Shown: positions 43,985-55,865, counted from the first letter of the stretch. The stretch: 64,000 nt of DNA from Cricetomys ansorgei (GCA_026225945.1 JAMJFZ010004061.1:21315001-21379000); one strand, 5' to 3'. The notes: a model not told the origin generated them from the letters alone. Numbers and translations: made by a program.

Positions 43985-44070
43985 GCGGAAATACAGAAGG
44001 CAGCCCCCAGCTACAGCATGAACTCATAATACCTCAGTGGCGGACTTCAGAAAGCCCCGGGAGAGGAAAG
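43985..44070 (+). CDS. Adam19: Adam19 coding exon 2 (start of prodomain)
   Basis: The acceptor is 'ttggcag' ending at 43984 and the donor is GTAAGG at 44071. The 86-bp exon starts in phase 1, completing the codon A-GC (Ser) left open by exon 1, and ends in phase 0 at AAG. It encodes GNTEGSPQLQHELIIPQW followed by RTSESPGRGK, which matches the ADAM19 prodomain start (EGSP-LQHELIIPQW-TSESP). Known: the prodomain keeps the zinc protease latent and is cut off by a furin-type protease. The lengths on either side of the joint agree exactly with the mouse protein I recall, so the splice assignment is secure. Confidence 0.95.
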
Positions 44071-44302
44071 GTAAGGAAGGCTCCCAGGGACCTCTGTTGG
44101 AGAAGCAGGAGTAGCAGTTCCCTTACCGAGACCTGGGGTCACCCAAGCCTCACCACTGCTTCTGCTTCTGGCCCTAACTTCTCACTGTATTGATTTGGGA
44201 TATCTTAGCAGGGACTTTCCTTTACTGTAGGACAAAGTTGTAGATCATTCCCAAGCCCTTTTAGTTGAGGAAATGAAAATTCACAATAATACTGATACCA
44301 AT

Positions 44303-44463
44303 TGGGCTGGAGAGCTGGCTCAACCGTTAAGAGCACTTGCTGTTCATGTAGAGGACTAGAGTTCGGTTTCCAGCACCCATATTTGGCTCATAACCATCTG
44401 CAACTCCAGTTTCAGGAGATCCAAAAGCTTCTGGTCTCTGAGGGTACCAGGCATACACATAAT

Positions 44464-44465
<2 letters not shown>
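44303..44465 (+). mobile_element. B2/B3 SINE
   Basis: Starts gggctggagagctggctcaa with 'aagagcacttgctgttcatg', then 'caactccagtttcaggagat' and 'ccaggcatacacataat', followed by the (TA)n tract. Confidence 0.9.

Positions 44466-44498
<33 letters not shown>
44466..44498. repeat. (TA)n microsatellite
   Basis: About 16 TA units at the SINE tail. Self-complementary. Confidence 0.97.
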
Positions 44499-44499
<1 letters not shown>

Positions 44500-45518
44500 T
44501 TAAAATCCTACAGGTTCCTTGGGCCATAGCACTAGCAAAATGCACAGGTGTTATCAAGGCAATTGGAACACGGCTGAGAAGTGTATTCTCTCCCACTGAG
44601 AAACCCTGTATTCAGGGTGTTCTTGGTTCTGGAACTGAGTAATGGAGTTAGGAATGACTAGAAAGGGAAATATGCATGACAGTAACCTGTTACGTGACCA
44701 TCTACTTTACAAATGACTTGAGCTTCCTCATTTGTAAAATCAGTTTTAATGGGAATAAAGAGGAACAGAATTGTGGAGAAGGGCTGACTTTTTCTCGGCA
44801 GTACCTTGCTGCATATCCTAGTCTAACCTCTAACTTGAGACCCTCCTGCCTCGCCTTCCGGGTGTGAGGATTACTGAAAACACTACCATGCCCTGTTTGA
44901 AGGATTGGTTTCTGTGATCTCTCAGGGGCCAAATGGCCTGTGGTTTATTGGGCAACTGATAGGAGCAAGATTAAAGCCCGGGAAGTGTCAGGAAAGACTT
45001 CAGACAATTGCAGCCTTGGAATCTGGAAAGATAAACAGATGAGAAATGCCCGTAGAGAGTCTTACAGACATGTCCCCCAGTTGGCTAGCTTGAACTTAGT
45101 AGGGGAACTTACAGAGAAATTTCAAGACAATAAAAGGAGGGAACATTTTACCCTAAAAACAAAGAAGAAAAAAATGAACTAACTCATTTCATCCTAAAGT
45201 AGGAAAGGCTGAAAATAGCCCCAGGAAAAATGAGACATATTCATGGATGGTCATCCTGAGGCAGATTGTTTTCTCTTAAATTTAAGGTCTTGCATATTTC
45301 ACCTCCGTTATTGCCAAAGAATGGATGTGATACTTTTTATAGAGGTTCCTTTGTTCCCTCCAGATGTTGGATGCTGGGCATCCTCAGGAAGGGCCTGAGA
45401 AACTAAGTAGAGGGGCAGATCCTGTCTTTGTTCCCAGCCATTGTCTGCCTAGAACGTGGACCATTGTATTCTGCAGGGATTGTCAGCCCAGTGCCTGGCA
45501 CCATAAATATTTGTTGAA

Positions 45519-45547
45519 AGAGAGAGAGAGAGAGGGAGAGAGAGAGT
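45519..45547. repeat. (GA)n microsatellite
   Basis: Short run with one GGG interruption, directly after a MIR-like end ('gtgcctggcaccataaatat'). Confidence 0.9.
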
Positions 45548-46499
45548 TAGTTCACTATGATTCTTAATTGCATTTGGGTAATCTGTTGATTCATTAGATG
45601 TTACTGAAACACTGATTGTATATGAACTCTAACTTGGATTTTTTAGGTTGATGCATGTACACAGGACAGGTTTGTCAGACATGCGGAGCTAGAGATCTAT
45701 TTAATTTCAGCCTAAACAGGAAGGACTTCGGGGCCTACTTTCAGGAAAGTTTGAACAGTGGGCCACCTTCTGAATGCTCCCCAGGAGGCGTGATGTTGTC
45801 CCTTCCCCAGGCAATACTGAGTTCCGGCAGGAAGGTGTCTAGAGTAGAGCCTGGATGGGGAAGCGTCACAGAGCTGTGAAATGCAGTTTCATTGTTTTGC
45901 TTGCACTGTTCCCTGGAAACAGGGAGCATCTGATTTTAAACCTCCATGTCTGAGCATCCTCCAGAAACAGAGAGAAGTATTTTTGGATTGCCTACATAAA
46001 AATAAATGTTAGTTCTCATGTGGCAGGTTGTGTCTCTGTGAGGGGGACACATGGTATCACTTGCACTGTGCCAACACTGTTTTTTTGTGTGTGGGGAGGT
46101 TGTCACATGGGTACCTGTCTCTTGGGTAAGGACTTGCTGGAGCTCTGTTGTCATGTGCTCAAATGTCCACTGGGACCGTGTGTCCTTTGATTGTCAGTGT
46201 GACTGGGCAGGGCTCTCACTCCAGAAGTCCCTAGGGCAAACCCACAAATGGGTGGCAATCATGGCACTGGCCATGTGCTGAATCATCACCACAGAATCTG
46301 GGAAGTGAGCCTCTTAGTGAAAGTGCCTGGGCACCGGTCTGTCTCCTTGCTTCCTGGATTTCAAATGTCTCCTCTTAAGATGAAGCAACAGGATCAATTA
46401 GACATTGCACAAAGTATGCTATCAGAGGACTTGGTGGTCCCAAAGTCTGAAGCCCAGATCCCAACTGGGAATGAGAGGAGCAGGAATTAAGAAAGGGAA

Positions 46500-46610
46500 T
46501 GTGACTAGGCTGTAGTGCGGCTTAGTTTGTAGTGTGCTTGCTTGAAGTCCTGGGTTTCATTCCCCCGCACCCCACACACTCACAGAAAAAAATAAAAAAT
46601 AAAAAATGCT
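46500..46610 (+). mobile_element. ID SINE with A-rich tail
   Basis: 'gtagtgtgcttgcttgaagt' and 'cctgggtttcattcccccgc', then AAAAAT repeats. Confidence 0.7.
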
Positions 46611-47144
46611 AACAGTGTCTTTGGCTCTTTTCCAACAGTCTTAATATCACTGAGTTAAACATTTAAAAGCTCTTGGTCCATACTGTCAAACTATTTTTCA
46701 GACAATTGGTTTCAGTTCAAATTTTCAGCCTTAAAGAGCTGAGGGTACCCATTTTACAGTATGCTCCACAACATTGTGATTTACAGTTTTAAATGGTCTT
46801 TTCACGTTTTGTTTAGGGTATCCTATTTTTAAATGTTGTTTTCATTTTTTTTTTTTTTGGTATGAGGAAAGTTTACCCGTGATGTTCAGCAAATTTCTTC
46901 ATGCTTATTGGCCATTTGCATGTCTCAGATGATCTGTACTGGACGTATGGTGTGTTTGGCCACTGACAAATTGTTTATGTGTAAAATACATCTTCTTCCG
47001 GACTTATAAAAGCCCAATCTGTGGTGCTTTGTGGCCACCCCTGAGATGATCAGAGCTTCTTAATTGAGGGCCCACATAAAATAAAACAAAATATTTAAAA
47101 AAAACACACTCTGTGGAGGGTTCTTTGGTATTTTTTAAGATAGC

Positions 47145-47330
47145 CAATGAATGTATTGAGAGCTTCCTTTGAACTAGGCACTGTGATACATAGTTTACAT
47201 TATTTATTCATTTCTCATCCAATCCTTAAGGATCCTTATAAAGTTGGCTATTACCACTCCATGTCAGGAGAGAGGAAACAAGATGTAGAGAAGCTTGTCC
47301 AGATTCACACAACCACAGGTGTAAATTCTC
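47145..47330 (-). mobile_element. MIR fragment
   Basis: Reversed MIR-type text: 'gaactaggcactgtgataca', 'ggagagaggaaacaagatgt' and 'agattcacacaaccacag'. Confidence 0.6.
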
Positions 47331-47633
47331 CAGGGAATTTACTCCTGAGGATCAGGTCTCCCTGTGTCTGCCTCATGAGACTGCTTTGCACCTGCTCAGC
47401 CTTGACCCTCAGCTTCAGTTTCTCTCCTTTGCTTCTTGGGAGAAAGCAGATGGAAAAGATTTGGGTTGTTTGGGGACTGAGGTCACTTCAAGCTTGGGCT
47501 AGAAAGGCTGATGACCTTTCTTCGCTAGCTTCCAGAGGATCCCTGTGCTGACACTGTGTCAGATCCGGTGCCCAGCCCTGGGAGCCTAGGTCCCTGCTTC
47601 CAGGAACTGACATCCTTCTATTGTTGTTTTTAG

Positions 47634-47704
47634 CATCCACTTACAGCCGAGCTCAGGGTCATGGCTGAAGGGCGAGAGCTGATCCTGGACCTGGAGAAGA
47701 ATGA
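47634..47704 (+). CDS. Adam19: Adam19 coding exon 3 (prodomain)
   Basis: The acceptor is a T-rich tract ending TAG at 47631-47633 and the donor is GTAAGT at 47705. The 71-bp exon starts in phase 0 and ends in phase 2 (GA of a Glu codon). It encodes HPLTAELRVMAEGRELILDL followed by EKN and the split Glu. This matches the ADAM19 prodomain (RVMAEGRELILDLEKNE), and the ELILDLEKNE text is the family-wide pattern 'E-I-LE-N' of ADAM prodomains. Joined to exons 1 and 2, it gives 84 complete codons without a frameshift. The next exon should begin with G and encode a '-LFAP-YTETHYT' type sequence. I did not find it in the remaining 16.3 kb. Confidence 0.95.
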
Positions 47705-47966
47705 GTAAGTGGATTTTTCCCTTCTTTTGTCTGACACAAAACAGTTAACTCATATTCAATGCCATCCGATGCAGGTGTCACAGTTGGAAAGGAAGAAGTT
47801 TAGTGGGGTGGCCCCAAAGCGTGCCATCCTTGGTCCCTTGTGGGGCATCTTACCAAGATAGAGCTTTTCCTTGGTCTCTTGACTGCTGGGAGATTGCTGG
47901 GCTGCCTCACATCCTGCTTGGATTTCCTTAGGCTGCGTTTCCGGTGCTTCTTGGAGTTCACTGCAG

Positions 47967-48018
<52 letters not shown>
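47967..48018. repeat. (GT)n microsatellite
   Basis: About 25 uninterrupted GT units, 262 bases into intron 3. Confidence 0.98.
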
Positions 48019-48019
<1 letters not shown>

Positions 48020-48059
48020 ATTAAGGGTGGGAAGGGACTGGAAGCAGCTGCTGTCCTTG

Positions 48060-48142
48060 CTCTGGCCCAGTGTATGGCAGGAAGTGAAGGCAATTAGGAG
48101 ACAGGGAGAAGCAAGGCAGACTGGGCAAAGATTTGGCACTTC
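48060..48142 (+). repeat. direct repeat copy A in intron 3
   Basis: Shares 'tctggcccagtgtatggcag' and a long downstream match with copy B at 49320-49413. About nine in ten aligned bases agree. Confidence 0.9.
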
Positions 48143-48785
48143 TGATCCTGATTCTTTCATCTGCCCAAGATTCTGCTGAGAAGTGCATTGTCCAAAGCTT
48201 CTTGGCTTCCATGGGTCCAGCTCTGCCCTAACCTCATTCATGCTGGGCGGTAGCCTCGTTCAGAAATATCTCCACATTGATTTGCCTTCTGGCACAACTG
48301 TCTTAATTCATGGATGAAGGGAAGAATAGATGATGCTGCCTGGCTGTGTCCATCGATTGGTTACCCATCCTTCCTTCAGCCCCAGTCCACCTGGCTTCCC
48401 AGAGCTCCTCTTACTTGGCTAGGGACTCTGAAAGCTTTTATAACTTCCCCATCAACGGTCCCACCTTTATCGTCCACATAGACGTTGTAGATAAGGATGC
48501 TTGGTTTGGAGAGCTGCCCGTCTTGCTCTTGGCAGCCTCCAAAACACCCTGGAGCTGATGAGTAATGAGAGCCTTGCTGCCAAGGAAGGGCTAGAGCAAG
48601 GCCTTCTCCATCTAAAGGGTGGGAATGGCTGCTTGGCTTGGGTGGAAAGGGAGAAGGGTCTATTCCAAATTTGGGCTCTTTGGACACTTGCAGAGGAGGT
48701 CAGCGGGAGTCCCCAGGGTGGGGAAAGGGCAGCACCCCCACTGGTACAGGAGCAGAGTGTTTTGTGACACTACTCTTGGGGAGGT

Positions 48786-49290
48786 ATGAACAAACATCTG
48801 CTTACCCCAGGTAGGAAACCAAAGACAGACCAATGTAAGGATGCCACCAAAGTCCAACTTTGTGAACCAGAAATTTTTATTGAGATTACTTACAGTAACA
48901 GGGGTAAGGGGTTAACTACAGGCACAGAATCGACTCAAAGACAGCAGTCTCGCCAAGGCCCACCCAGTGTGGCTAACAGCTCAAGAATGCTGGAAGCCTG
49001 GTGTTGACTGCATGGCTTGCAGGTTGCTCAGATTTTTCTGAGCCTCTTTCCAGGTAGCTGGGCTGGGCTGAGCCTTGTGGAGGGAGGGAGGCAGTACTTA
49101 GCTCATTTATAGGGTTGAGGAGGGTGGGGCCTAGTGACTCTGGTCAGTTTCAGGGACTTCCTTGAAGCCTTGAGTTCTTTGCTTCCTGAGTTTAATGAGC
49201 TTCCCAGCTGAATGGAATGTTTTAACTCCCCCTACAGCAAGCACCCTGCGTTTTAAAGAGCTAGGATTTATCTTGGAGGATATTACTACC
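48786..49290. mobile_element. rodent dispersed repeat ('tccaactttgtg' family), unnamed
   Basis: Contains 'aagtccaactttgtgaacca' and 'gattacttacagtaacaggg', related to 24672-24930. It lies between the two direct-repeat copies. Confidence 0.55.
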
Positions 49291-49319
49291 TAACATAGGG
49301 CTCTCCCTCTTCCCTCTGC

Positions 49320-49413
49320 CTCTGGCCCAGTGTATGGCAGTATATGGCAGGAAGGTGAAGGCGATTAGGAGACAGGAAGAAGCAAGGCAGACTGGGCAGA
49401 GATTAGGCACTCC
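49320..49413 (+). repeat. direct repeat copy B in intron 3
   Basis: Same as copy A but with an internal 10-base doubling ('tatggcagtatatggcag'). Confidence 0.9.
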
Positions 49414-49924
49414 TGGCTTTCTGGCTTTCGATGACACTGGCTTTCAGAACACTGAAAAGATGATTATCATTGCCATGCTGGCTCCCTTCCTCCAGAGCAG
49501 AACCAGCCTTTGACTGGGTTGCTAGAATGTTTCTTTCATTCTACTCCCTGTGATAGGCCTGGCTGTCTGGGGTACCTGGAGTGGGAAGTGCCTCCTTGCT
49601 CTGCTTCTCTTTGATTGCGATGCTGTGATCCAACAAGAAAAGACCCAGGGAGGACTAGACTAGCTTGTGCTTAGCCTGTCTTAGGGATCGGCCTTGGTGC
49701 CTTACTGGCTCTACTGTGTAACTGTTTCTGTGCTCCTTGTTGCAACCTGTGTGTGTCTTTACCCAGCACAGAACACACTACCCTTAATTTTCTTCCAGTC
49801 AGTTGAACTGATGATACCTTCAGGGGCAAATCCTTAGCTGGATCAGCCAAGCAGGGACCCTCGAGTCCTTGCCCTTTCCTTCTGGGTTGGAACTTCTGCA
49901 CAAGGAGTTTAGAGCAGGAAGATG

Positions 49925-50200
49925 CCTTAGAGACTACTGAACGCTCTAGTCTCATGCACAGGTACAGAAACCTCAACTCAGAGGGAAGGGCACTTTCCTA
50001 AAGAGTCACTCAACAAGTGTATGAGGAGGGTGAGTGGGAATCAGTTGTATTCTTGGCTTGGATTGGGAGTTGTACCATGTAACCCAGGATGAGCTGCTGA
50101 AATCTGAGAGAAGAGTAGTAATGGCCACCTCATGGATAGTTGTGAGGAATCAATGGAATGGTCAACTCAAATAAATGTGAGCACATGGAATTGTCAGGTA
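49925..50200. mobile_element. two MIR-like fragments
   Basis: 'gtacagaaacctcaactcag' then 'ctttcctaaagagtcactc' (reversed MIR). 'ggatagttgtgaggaatcaa' with 'aaataaatgtgagcacatgg' (forward MIR end). Confidence 0.45.
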
Positions 50201-50214
50201 TGGTGAATTTTTTA

Positions 50215-50505
50215 AAATTTCTTTTTAATTGTGTGGTATGTGTGCAGGTTCTTGTATGCTTACGTGCTCAGGGGATAACCTCAGGTGTCACTCCTAACTT
50301 ATTATTTTGAGACAAGGTCTCTCATTGGCCTGGAGTTTACTAATTTGGCCAGTCTGGTTTGGTGAAGAGCCCCAGGGATCTGCCTTTCTCCCCCTCCTCA
50401 CCTCCTGGATTACAAGGATCTCTTACCATAACTGGCTTTCTTAGGTGGATTCTAGGATTGAACTCAGAAAGGCAAGTACTTTACCAAGCAGGCCCCGTTG
50501 TGATT
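50215..50505 (-). mobile_element. composite SINE, diverged
   Basis: 'ttgtgtggtatgtgtgcagg', 'tgagacaaggtctctcattg', 'ctaggattgaactcagaaag' and a degraded reversed head 'aagtactttaccaagcagg'. Confidence 0.6.
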
Positions 50506-51811
50506 TTTAATACCTTACTGAAATGCTGGGGATTTCTCACAGGTGTAACCTATTGTTCACGCCTGGCCAGCAGCTCTCAGCGAGGCCTGTGGGTTTAGAC
50601 ACGGTTCTTGGCCTCTGTGAGTTGACAGAGGGCTGGAGACTTGACCAGAATGGAAGCAGCCGAGCCAAGGAGCATGATCTCATCAGGTGTCCCTGGGGAA
50701 GGACTTCCTGCTCTTTTCATCCAAATTGGGCTTTTTGTTTTTGCACACATGTTACTGAGTTGAATTCACTCCAACTGCACACAACTTCCTGGTGTGTTTA
50801 TTTTCCCCAAGCCTCTCATTCATAATGCCTGCAAGCTCAGATTCCAAACAGCTCTGCGATAAAGAGATTTTTTTTCCCCCCCAAGTTTTCAAGTTACCGA
50901 GTTAAGATTTCTTTCTTCCAGTGGTATCTAGGGAACCTAGGCCCCGTGCTCGGAAACTTCCCAAGCTCTGTTCCTTTACCCTCTCTGCAGATTCCTTCAC
51001 TCTGCGCATCTGTTTTCACCTGTGACAGCCATTCACCAGTGTAGGTTCTGGGGAGTTGAACTGTGGGAAAAGAGTTCTGCCAGCGTGGAGCTCTTGTGAT
51101 GGTAGGAGGAAGAACAGTAAGTGAACGGTTGGTGTGCAGTGTATCAGATGATAAGAACTGTATACAGGAAGCAAAACACTGTGGGCTCAGGAAGAGCAGG
51201 GGGTGGGAGGGAGCCTGTGCTGATGAATGGTAATCAGGAATGACCTTTGGGAATTTGCGTGGAGACCTGAGGGAGATGTGGAGACGGCTGAAGGAGACCC
51301 TTTCAAGGAGAGAATAGTCAAGTTCAGGGGTCTGTGGATTGTGAGGGTTTCGGCTTCCCTTTCCACTTCCTTATGTCTCCCACATCTTGGATTATCTGGC
51401 CTCCCAGGAGCCCGGGCAAGCGCATCAGGGACAGTGGCGAGGGGGAGAAGATTGAAATTTGTTTTTCATCACTCTGAGGTGTCTGGCTTTTTCCCATCAA
51501 ATCAAAGTCCTTGTGCTAATGCACAGCCCGAAATAGCAGTGAGCAAGCCTTTAATGGAATTCACACATGGAGAGATCATTGCCAAGAATGGTGAGGACAG
51601 AGGAGCAGGGGGAGGAGCCAGGAGATGGACGCGGCAGGAGGGGCTTCAGCAGAGTCAGCAGCCTGATCAATGTTTTCTCCACTTTGAAGCAGTTCAGATG
51701 GATATGCTGGTACCATCCGCATGACTGGCCACAGCCTCCTTTTCTCTGTGGAGCGCTGGCAAAAAAGAAATGACCCCCGTGAGAAAATGAGCATATGGCT
51801 TCACGTTGGGT

Positions 51812-51982
51812 CTTGCATTTGGATGCTGGCTCTACCACTTAGCCTCAGTCAGTCCCTTCACCCAGGACTGTCATCACAGTCCTGTGGCACAGAGCCATAA
51901 GGAGGCCTGCTGTGGTGCGTATAAAGGACCTAACCCAGTGTCTGGCTTGTACTGCACACTCAATAAAGGGCAACTGTTATTA
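51812..51982 (+). mobile_element. MIR
   Basis: Forward MIR: 'gatgctggctctaccactta', 'ggacctaacccagtgtctgg' and 'cacactcaataaagggcaac'. Confidence 0.65.
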
Positions 51983-52214
51983 TTTCTTGCCCTACTGTTT
52001 GCACATAGCACAAATGGGGTGTATTCGTTATAAAACACATAGCCGTGCCAAGTGAATGAAGCGGTGAAGCTTTCCTGCCCACACTGAGAGCTCACTGCCG
52101 CTTGGTGGGGATTTTCTATACCTTTCCTGTGCTTATGAGAACATGGATCCAGTCACGTGCAGTCACAGGGAAGCTGATAAACAGACTTCTAATGGAGCTG
52201 GGAAAGAAAAAAGG

Positions 52215-52868
52215 AGATTTAAGAAATTATTTATTTTTATTTTATGTACATGGTTGGGTGTTTTGCTTGCATATGTGTATGAGCACCATATGCACGCCTG
52301 TTACCTTCGGAGGTACCAGATCCTTGGAACTGGAATTACAGATGTTTATGAACTGCATGTGGGTGCTTGTTAATTTATCTTTCGATCACTTAATGAGAGT
52401 CCATCTTTGAATTTTCCAATGCTCTTTATTAATCACAAACCATGTCAAATCTTAGGGAATTCTGTACCCGGGCAGCTAGGCAGAGAGCTCACTCCAAGGC
52501 TTCCTCACCCCAAGGTCTCTTCTTGGTTCTCCTCCCGCTTTTCCTCGGTCCTCTTGTTCTCCTCCCCTTCTCCTTGCCCTAGATGCTCTTTTATTCCAAA
52601 TCCTCTGTCTCCACCCAGCCTTCCAATATACAAGTGAATGGAGCTAACCTTCATCTGCCTTAAGCTAAGGAATGTCCTAATCACGTGGAGAGCTGGATAG
52701 CCACTCCTTTGTTTACTGGTAGGAAGTGAATCCTTTACGTGCTTCAAGGACAGCTTACCAGAATATTATCCATAACTATAATAAAATCTCCCACAACACG
52801 TGCTAGGAATCAAACCCAGATCCTCTGGAAGAAAGTGAGCTTAGCCTCTGATCCGTGTCTCCAGCCCC
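52215..52868 (-). mobile_element. B2/B3 SINE split by an LTR insertion
   Basis: Left part 52215-52367 ends 'gcatgtgggtgct'. Right part 52799-52868 resumes 'gtgctaggaatcaaacccag' and ends 'ccgtgtctccagccccc'. The pieces fit one reversed B2-family SINE. Confidence 0.9.
52368..52798 (-). mobile_element. solo LTR inserted in a B2 SINE
   Basis: The 431-bp insertion has TG...CA ends (TGTTAATTT...CCCACAACA) and flanks ggtgct and cgtgct (6 bp, one mismatch). On the minus strand it reads as a proper LTR: start TGTTGTGGGAG, TATA-like AATAAAAG at about 52588-52597, AATAAA at 52425-52430, and about 57 bases of U5-like sequence before the end. No internal retroviral sequence or second LTR is seen, so it is a recombined solo LTR. 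The 6-bp duplication fits class II. Confidence 0.8.
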
Positions 52869-53702
52869 CAGAAAGGAGATTTTTATCATATAAACTGTTC
52901 AGTTAAATTTTTTATATGTACCTAAACATCATTAGAACCATACTACTCTGTCTTGAGAAAGCATTATGATGTTATTTGCTGTAATACCTAACATCTACAC
53001 TCTGTATAATTTGGGAACGTTGCATACTTGTTAGGAGGCAATCACCTGTGATCCAGGCGTCTGGGCTTGTAGACGTAGCCCTTAGCTAGGAGGGATGTCG
53101 AGTTGATGGACACACCAGCCCACCCTCCCGAGCCTCAGCTTCCTCTTGAGAAGAAATGAGGTTTTTGTTTGAGTTGGGCAACAAGAGCTCTTCTTGTACT
53201 ACCTACTTAAAGGACAACATGTAAAGATGGTATGAAGTTCCTACATCAGGAGACCCCCCACCCCCACCCCAAACAGTCAGCAGTGCGATGATGCATGCTC
53301 CAAACCATAGGTCCTTGAAGTTGGGATGAACTGTTAGCCTAGGACTCAGCAGTTCAGGCAGCAGAAAGAACAGGAGGGGAATTACAGGGTAGGAATTATA
53401 GGCTGCTCGCAGCCTGTAATTTGGTGGCACACATCCGTAATATTTTTCTCTGTGACCTACCCCGTTCTGAGGACTGCCATTAACCTAGGGACTTTGACAA
53501 ACGTTATGTGCTGCACAATTTGGCGGACTCTTCTTGAGCTGAAGGCACTGTAGGAGACAAATTCTTGTAGGGAGATGTGACCCTAGTGCTCTTCCCTCTT
53601 GGTTACTTTTCCTGAGAGAAGGTCGACTGACCTGTTCAACCTGCTTCTAAGAACCAGTGGGCAAAGTCACTATATTCTAATGTCACCTTCGAAGACAAGT
53701 GA

Positions 53703-53925
53703 GGACTGGGGATGTAGCTATTCACCGACTGCTTGCCTAGCATGTGCAAGACCCTGGATTCCATTCCCAGTAGGGTATAAATTGGCCATGGTGGTGCATA
53801 CTTATAATCCCAGCATTCCTGATGTATAGGAGGGAGGTCAGCAGTTCAAGGTCATCCTCGCCTATACTCCTGAGTTTGAGGACATCTGGGCTATATGAGA
53901 CCCTGTCACAAAAACAAACAAAACA
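53703..53925 (+). mobile_element. B4 SINE
   Basis: 'gactggggatgtagctattc', 'gcttgcctagcatgtgcaag', then 'ggtggtgcatacttataatc' and 'atatgagaccctgtcacaaa'. Confidence 0.9.
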
Positions 53926-54360
53926 AGCAAATGAGAGACTTAGTGCCAGCACAGAAGGACCCGTGGCCGTGTCGTTTTCTCCACTAAGTCCCCTGGGCAC
54001 ACCCTGGGACTTTCTTCTCTTTAGTATACTCTCCTACCTGGAGTCCAAACCATAATCACATTAGGTTTGGTCTCAAGAAGGAGAGTGACATCTTTTGATC
54101 TCAAGGGACAAGGCTCATCAAAAACAATGGATATTTTGTGTTATATTATGCTGCCATTTTAAGAGCTTTAGGAGTTTAAGAGCTTTAGGGGTTTAAATAC
54201 CCCTTTTGACAGGTTAGAGTTTTAGGGATCTTAAAACATGACTTTTGACAGTATGCTTTCATAGTTCAGATAGTCTAGGAAAGGAAACTGATTGTATTGT
54301 CCTGGAACTTTAGAGCCAGCCTAGAAAATTAAAATTAAGTCATTTGGCATTGCCTTTTCT

Positions 54361-54432
54361 GTTTCCTTCCTCTCTCCCTCCCTTCCTTTCTCCCTCCCTC
54401 CCTTCTTTCCTTCCTCCCTTCTCTCCTTCCTA
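54361..54432. repeat. (TTCC/CTCC)n tract
   Basis: Homopyrimidine run next to a reversed B1, probably derived from its tail. Confidence 0.95.
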
Positions 54433-54537
54433 GACCGGGTCTTACTCTATAGAGCCCAGAATGTCACCAAACTCATGGCAATTCTCTGGCCTCTGCCTCC
54501 CAAGTATTAAGATTACAAGCGTGAGCCACCACCAGCT
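54433..54537 (-). mobile_element. B1-like SINE, diverged
   Basis: 'gaccgggtcttactctatag', 'gcctctgcctcccaagtatt' and 'aagattacaagcgtgagcca'. Confidence 0.75.
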
Positions 54538-55529
54538 AACAGCCATTCACTGTTCGCTTTCTAACCCTCTCCCTTTCTCCTCAGCCCTAGTTGGATTGGA
54601 TAAGGGTAGAGGGACAGAGCACTGGCGAATCATCAGGCAGAGGGTCTTCTTCAGGAAACAATTTGAATTACTTGCCTCTTATCCCCACACTTTTCTTACA
54701 AGGGGTTCTTGTAGAAATAATCAGCTGATTCCAAACAAGAGCCAAGCATAGCCCTCCTTCCTCCATGCTCCTATCCCAGAGAGGAGTACCTTCTCAGATC
54801 AGGGACAGACTTACCTTCTTACCTAGGGTAGAAGACGTCACTCTCTTGCCCTCTCTGGTCAGACATTCTATTTGTTGTTGGCAAAATTCATTTTCCTGGG
54901 TCAAAGAGACGCTGGGAAAGGCTTCGCTGGTGTCCCAGTGCCCTTAGCAAGACCGTGCTTTTGCCAAGTTACATTTAAATGAATCACAGACATATGGATT
55001 ACATTTCACTTAAAATACAAACGGCCCAAGAAATTAAAGGCTATCATACTTTAACCAAGTATTTGGCAGATCCCAAGTATTCAAAATGTTTTTGCAAAGC
55101 CTGCATGCAGCTGGGCTCCCGGTTCCCTGCAGTTAATCCTGTGAGACTTGGTGCCAAGGAAGCAGCTGGATGGATTGGGTGGAGACGACAGAATTTGATG
55201 AGAGCTGCCTGTGGGTATCTGAAAATTTCCACAGATATTTTTGTGGGTGGGAAGTATGAAGGATAGAACTGGCCCTTCTCCATCGAAGGCAGTGAATGGA
55301 CACACTTCACTGAATACAAATTCCAAGTGCTGTGTCAGGCACTTTGCCCTAGCACGACCTGGAAGATCTGTTTGAGATGTAGTTTTTCCCACTGCAGCTT
55401 GGAGACAGATTTATTTCACTTTACAGTTCCCATGTTGTGCAGAAGCCCTGGTGATGTAGAACAAATGGAATATCAGCGTGTTGGATGGGATCTGTGCCCG
55501 TCAGATTCTCAACCACACAACGCATAAGC

Positions 55530-55865
55530 AGGCTGTCTAGTCCCTGTGGATTGGAGGTTTATGTCTCTTTCAAGTCTGTTTATTGAAGTCCTAACTCCTT
55601 AAGGTGATATGTGAGGTGTGGTTTTTGTGAGGTGGTTGGGTCACGCAGTCTCTGCCTTCATAACTCAAAGTAAGTGGCCTTTTAAGAGTCCCCAGGGAGC
55701 TAAGACACCCCTGCTCTGTAAAGACGCAGCTAGAACTAGCATCTATGAAGCAAAAGCTCTCAGCTGATACAAACTGCTCTAAAATCGTGAAAAATTAATT
55801 TATGTTGTTTATAAGTCACTCCACGTGTGGTGTTTCGTTATAGCAGCCTGAGTGGACTAAGGCAG
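55530..55865 (+). mobile_element. MaLR LTR (MST/MLT-like), old
   Basis: Ends 'tttataagtcactccacgtg', 'tgtttcgttatagcagcctg' and 'agtggactaaggca', the typical MaLR 3' end. Confidence 0.65.

Larger units (their letters stand above)
44071..47633 (+). other. Adam19: Adam19 intron 2 (3,563 bp)
   Basis: GT at 44071, AG at 47632-47633, phase 0. Contains a B2/B3 SINE, a (TA)n run, a B1-like scrap at about 44805-44900, a (GA)n run at 45519-45547, an ID SINE, and MIR-like sequences near 45480 and 47145-47330. No other gene was found. Confidence 0.9.

Noticed and set aside
47756..48241. 161-residue minus-strand ORF with Thr-His repeats
   Set aside because: The core is the reverse of the (GT)n microsatellite, and the frame lies in Adam19 intron 3.
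51227..51724. 165-residue plus-strand ORF in intron 3
   Set aside because: No recognised domain, no exon-like splice sites in the same frame, and no start context. Treated as chance.
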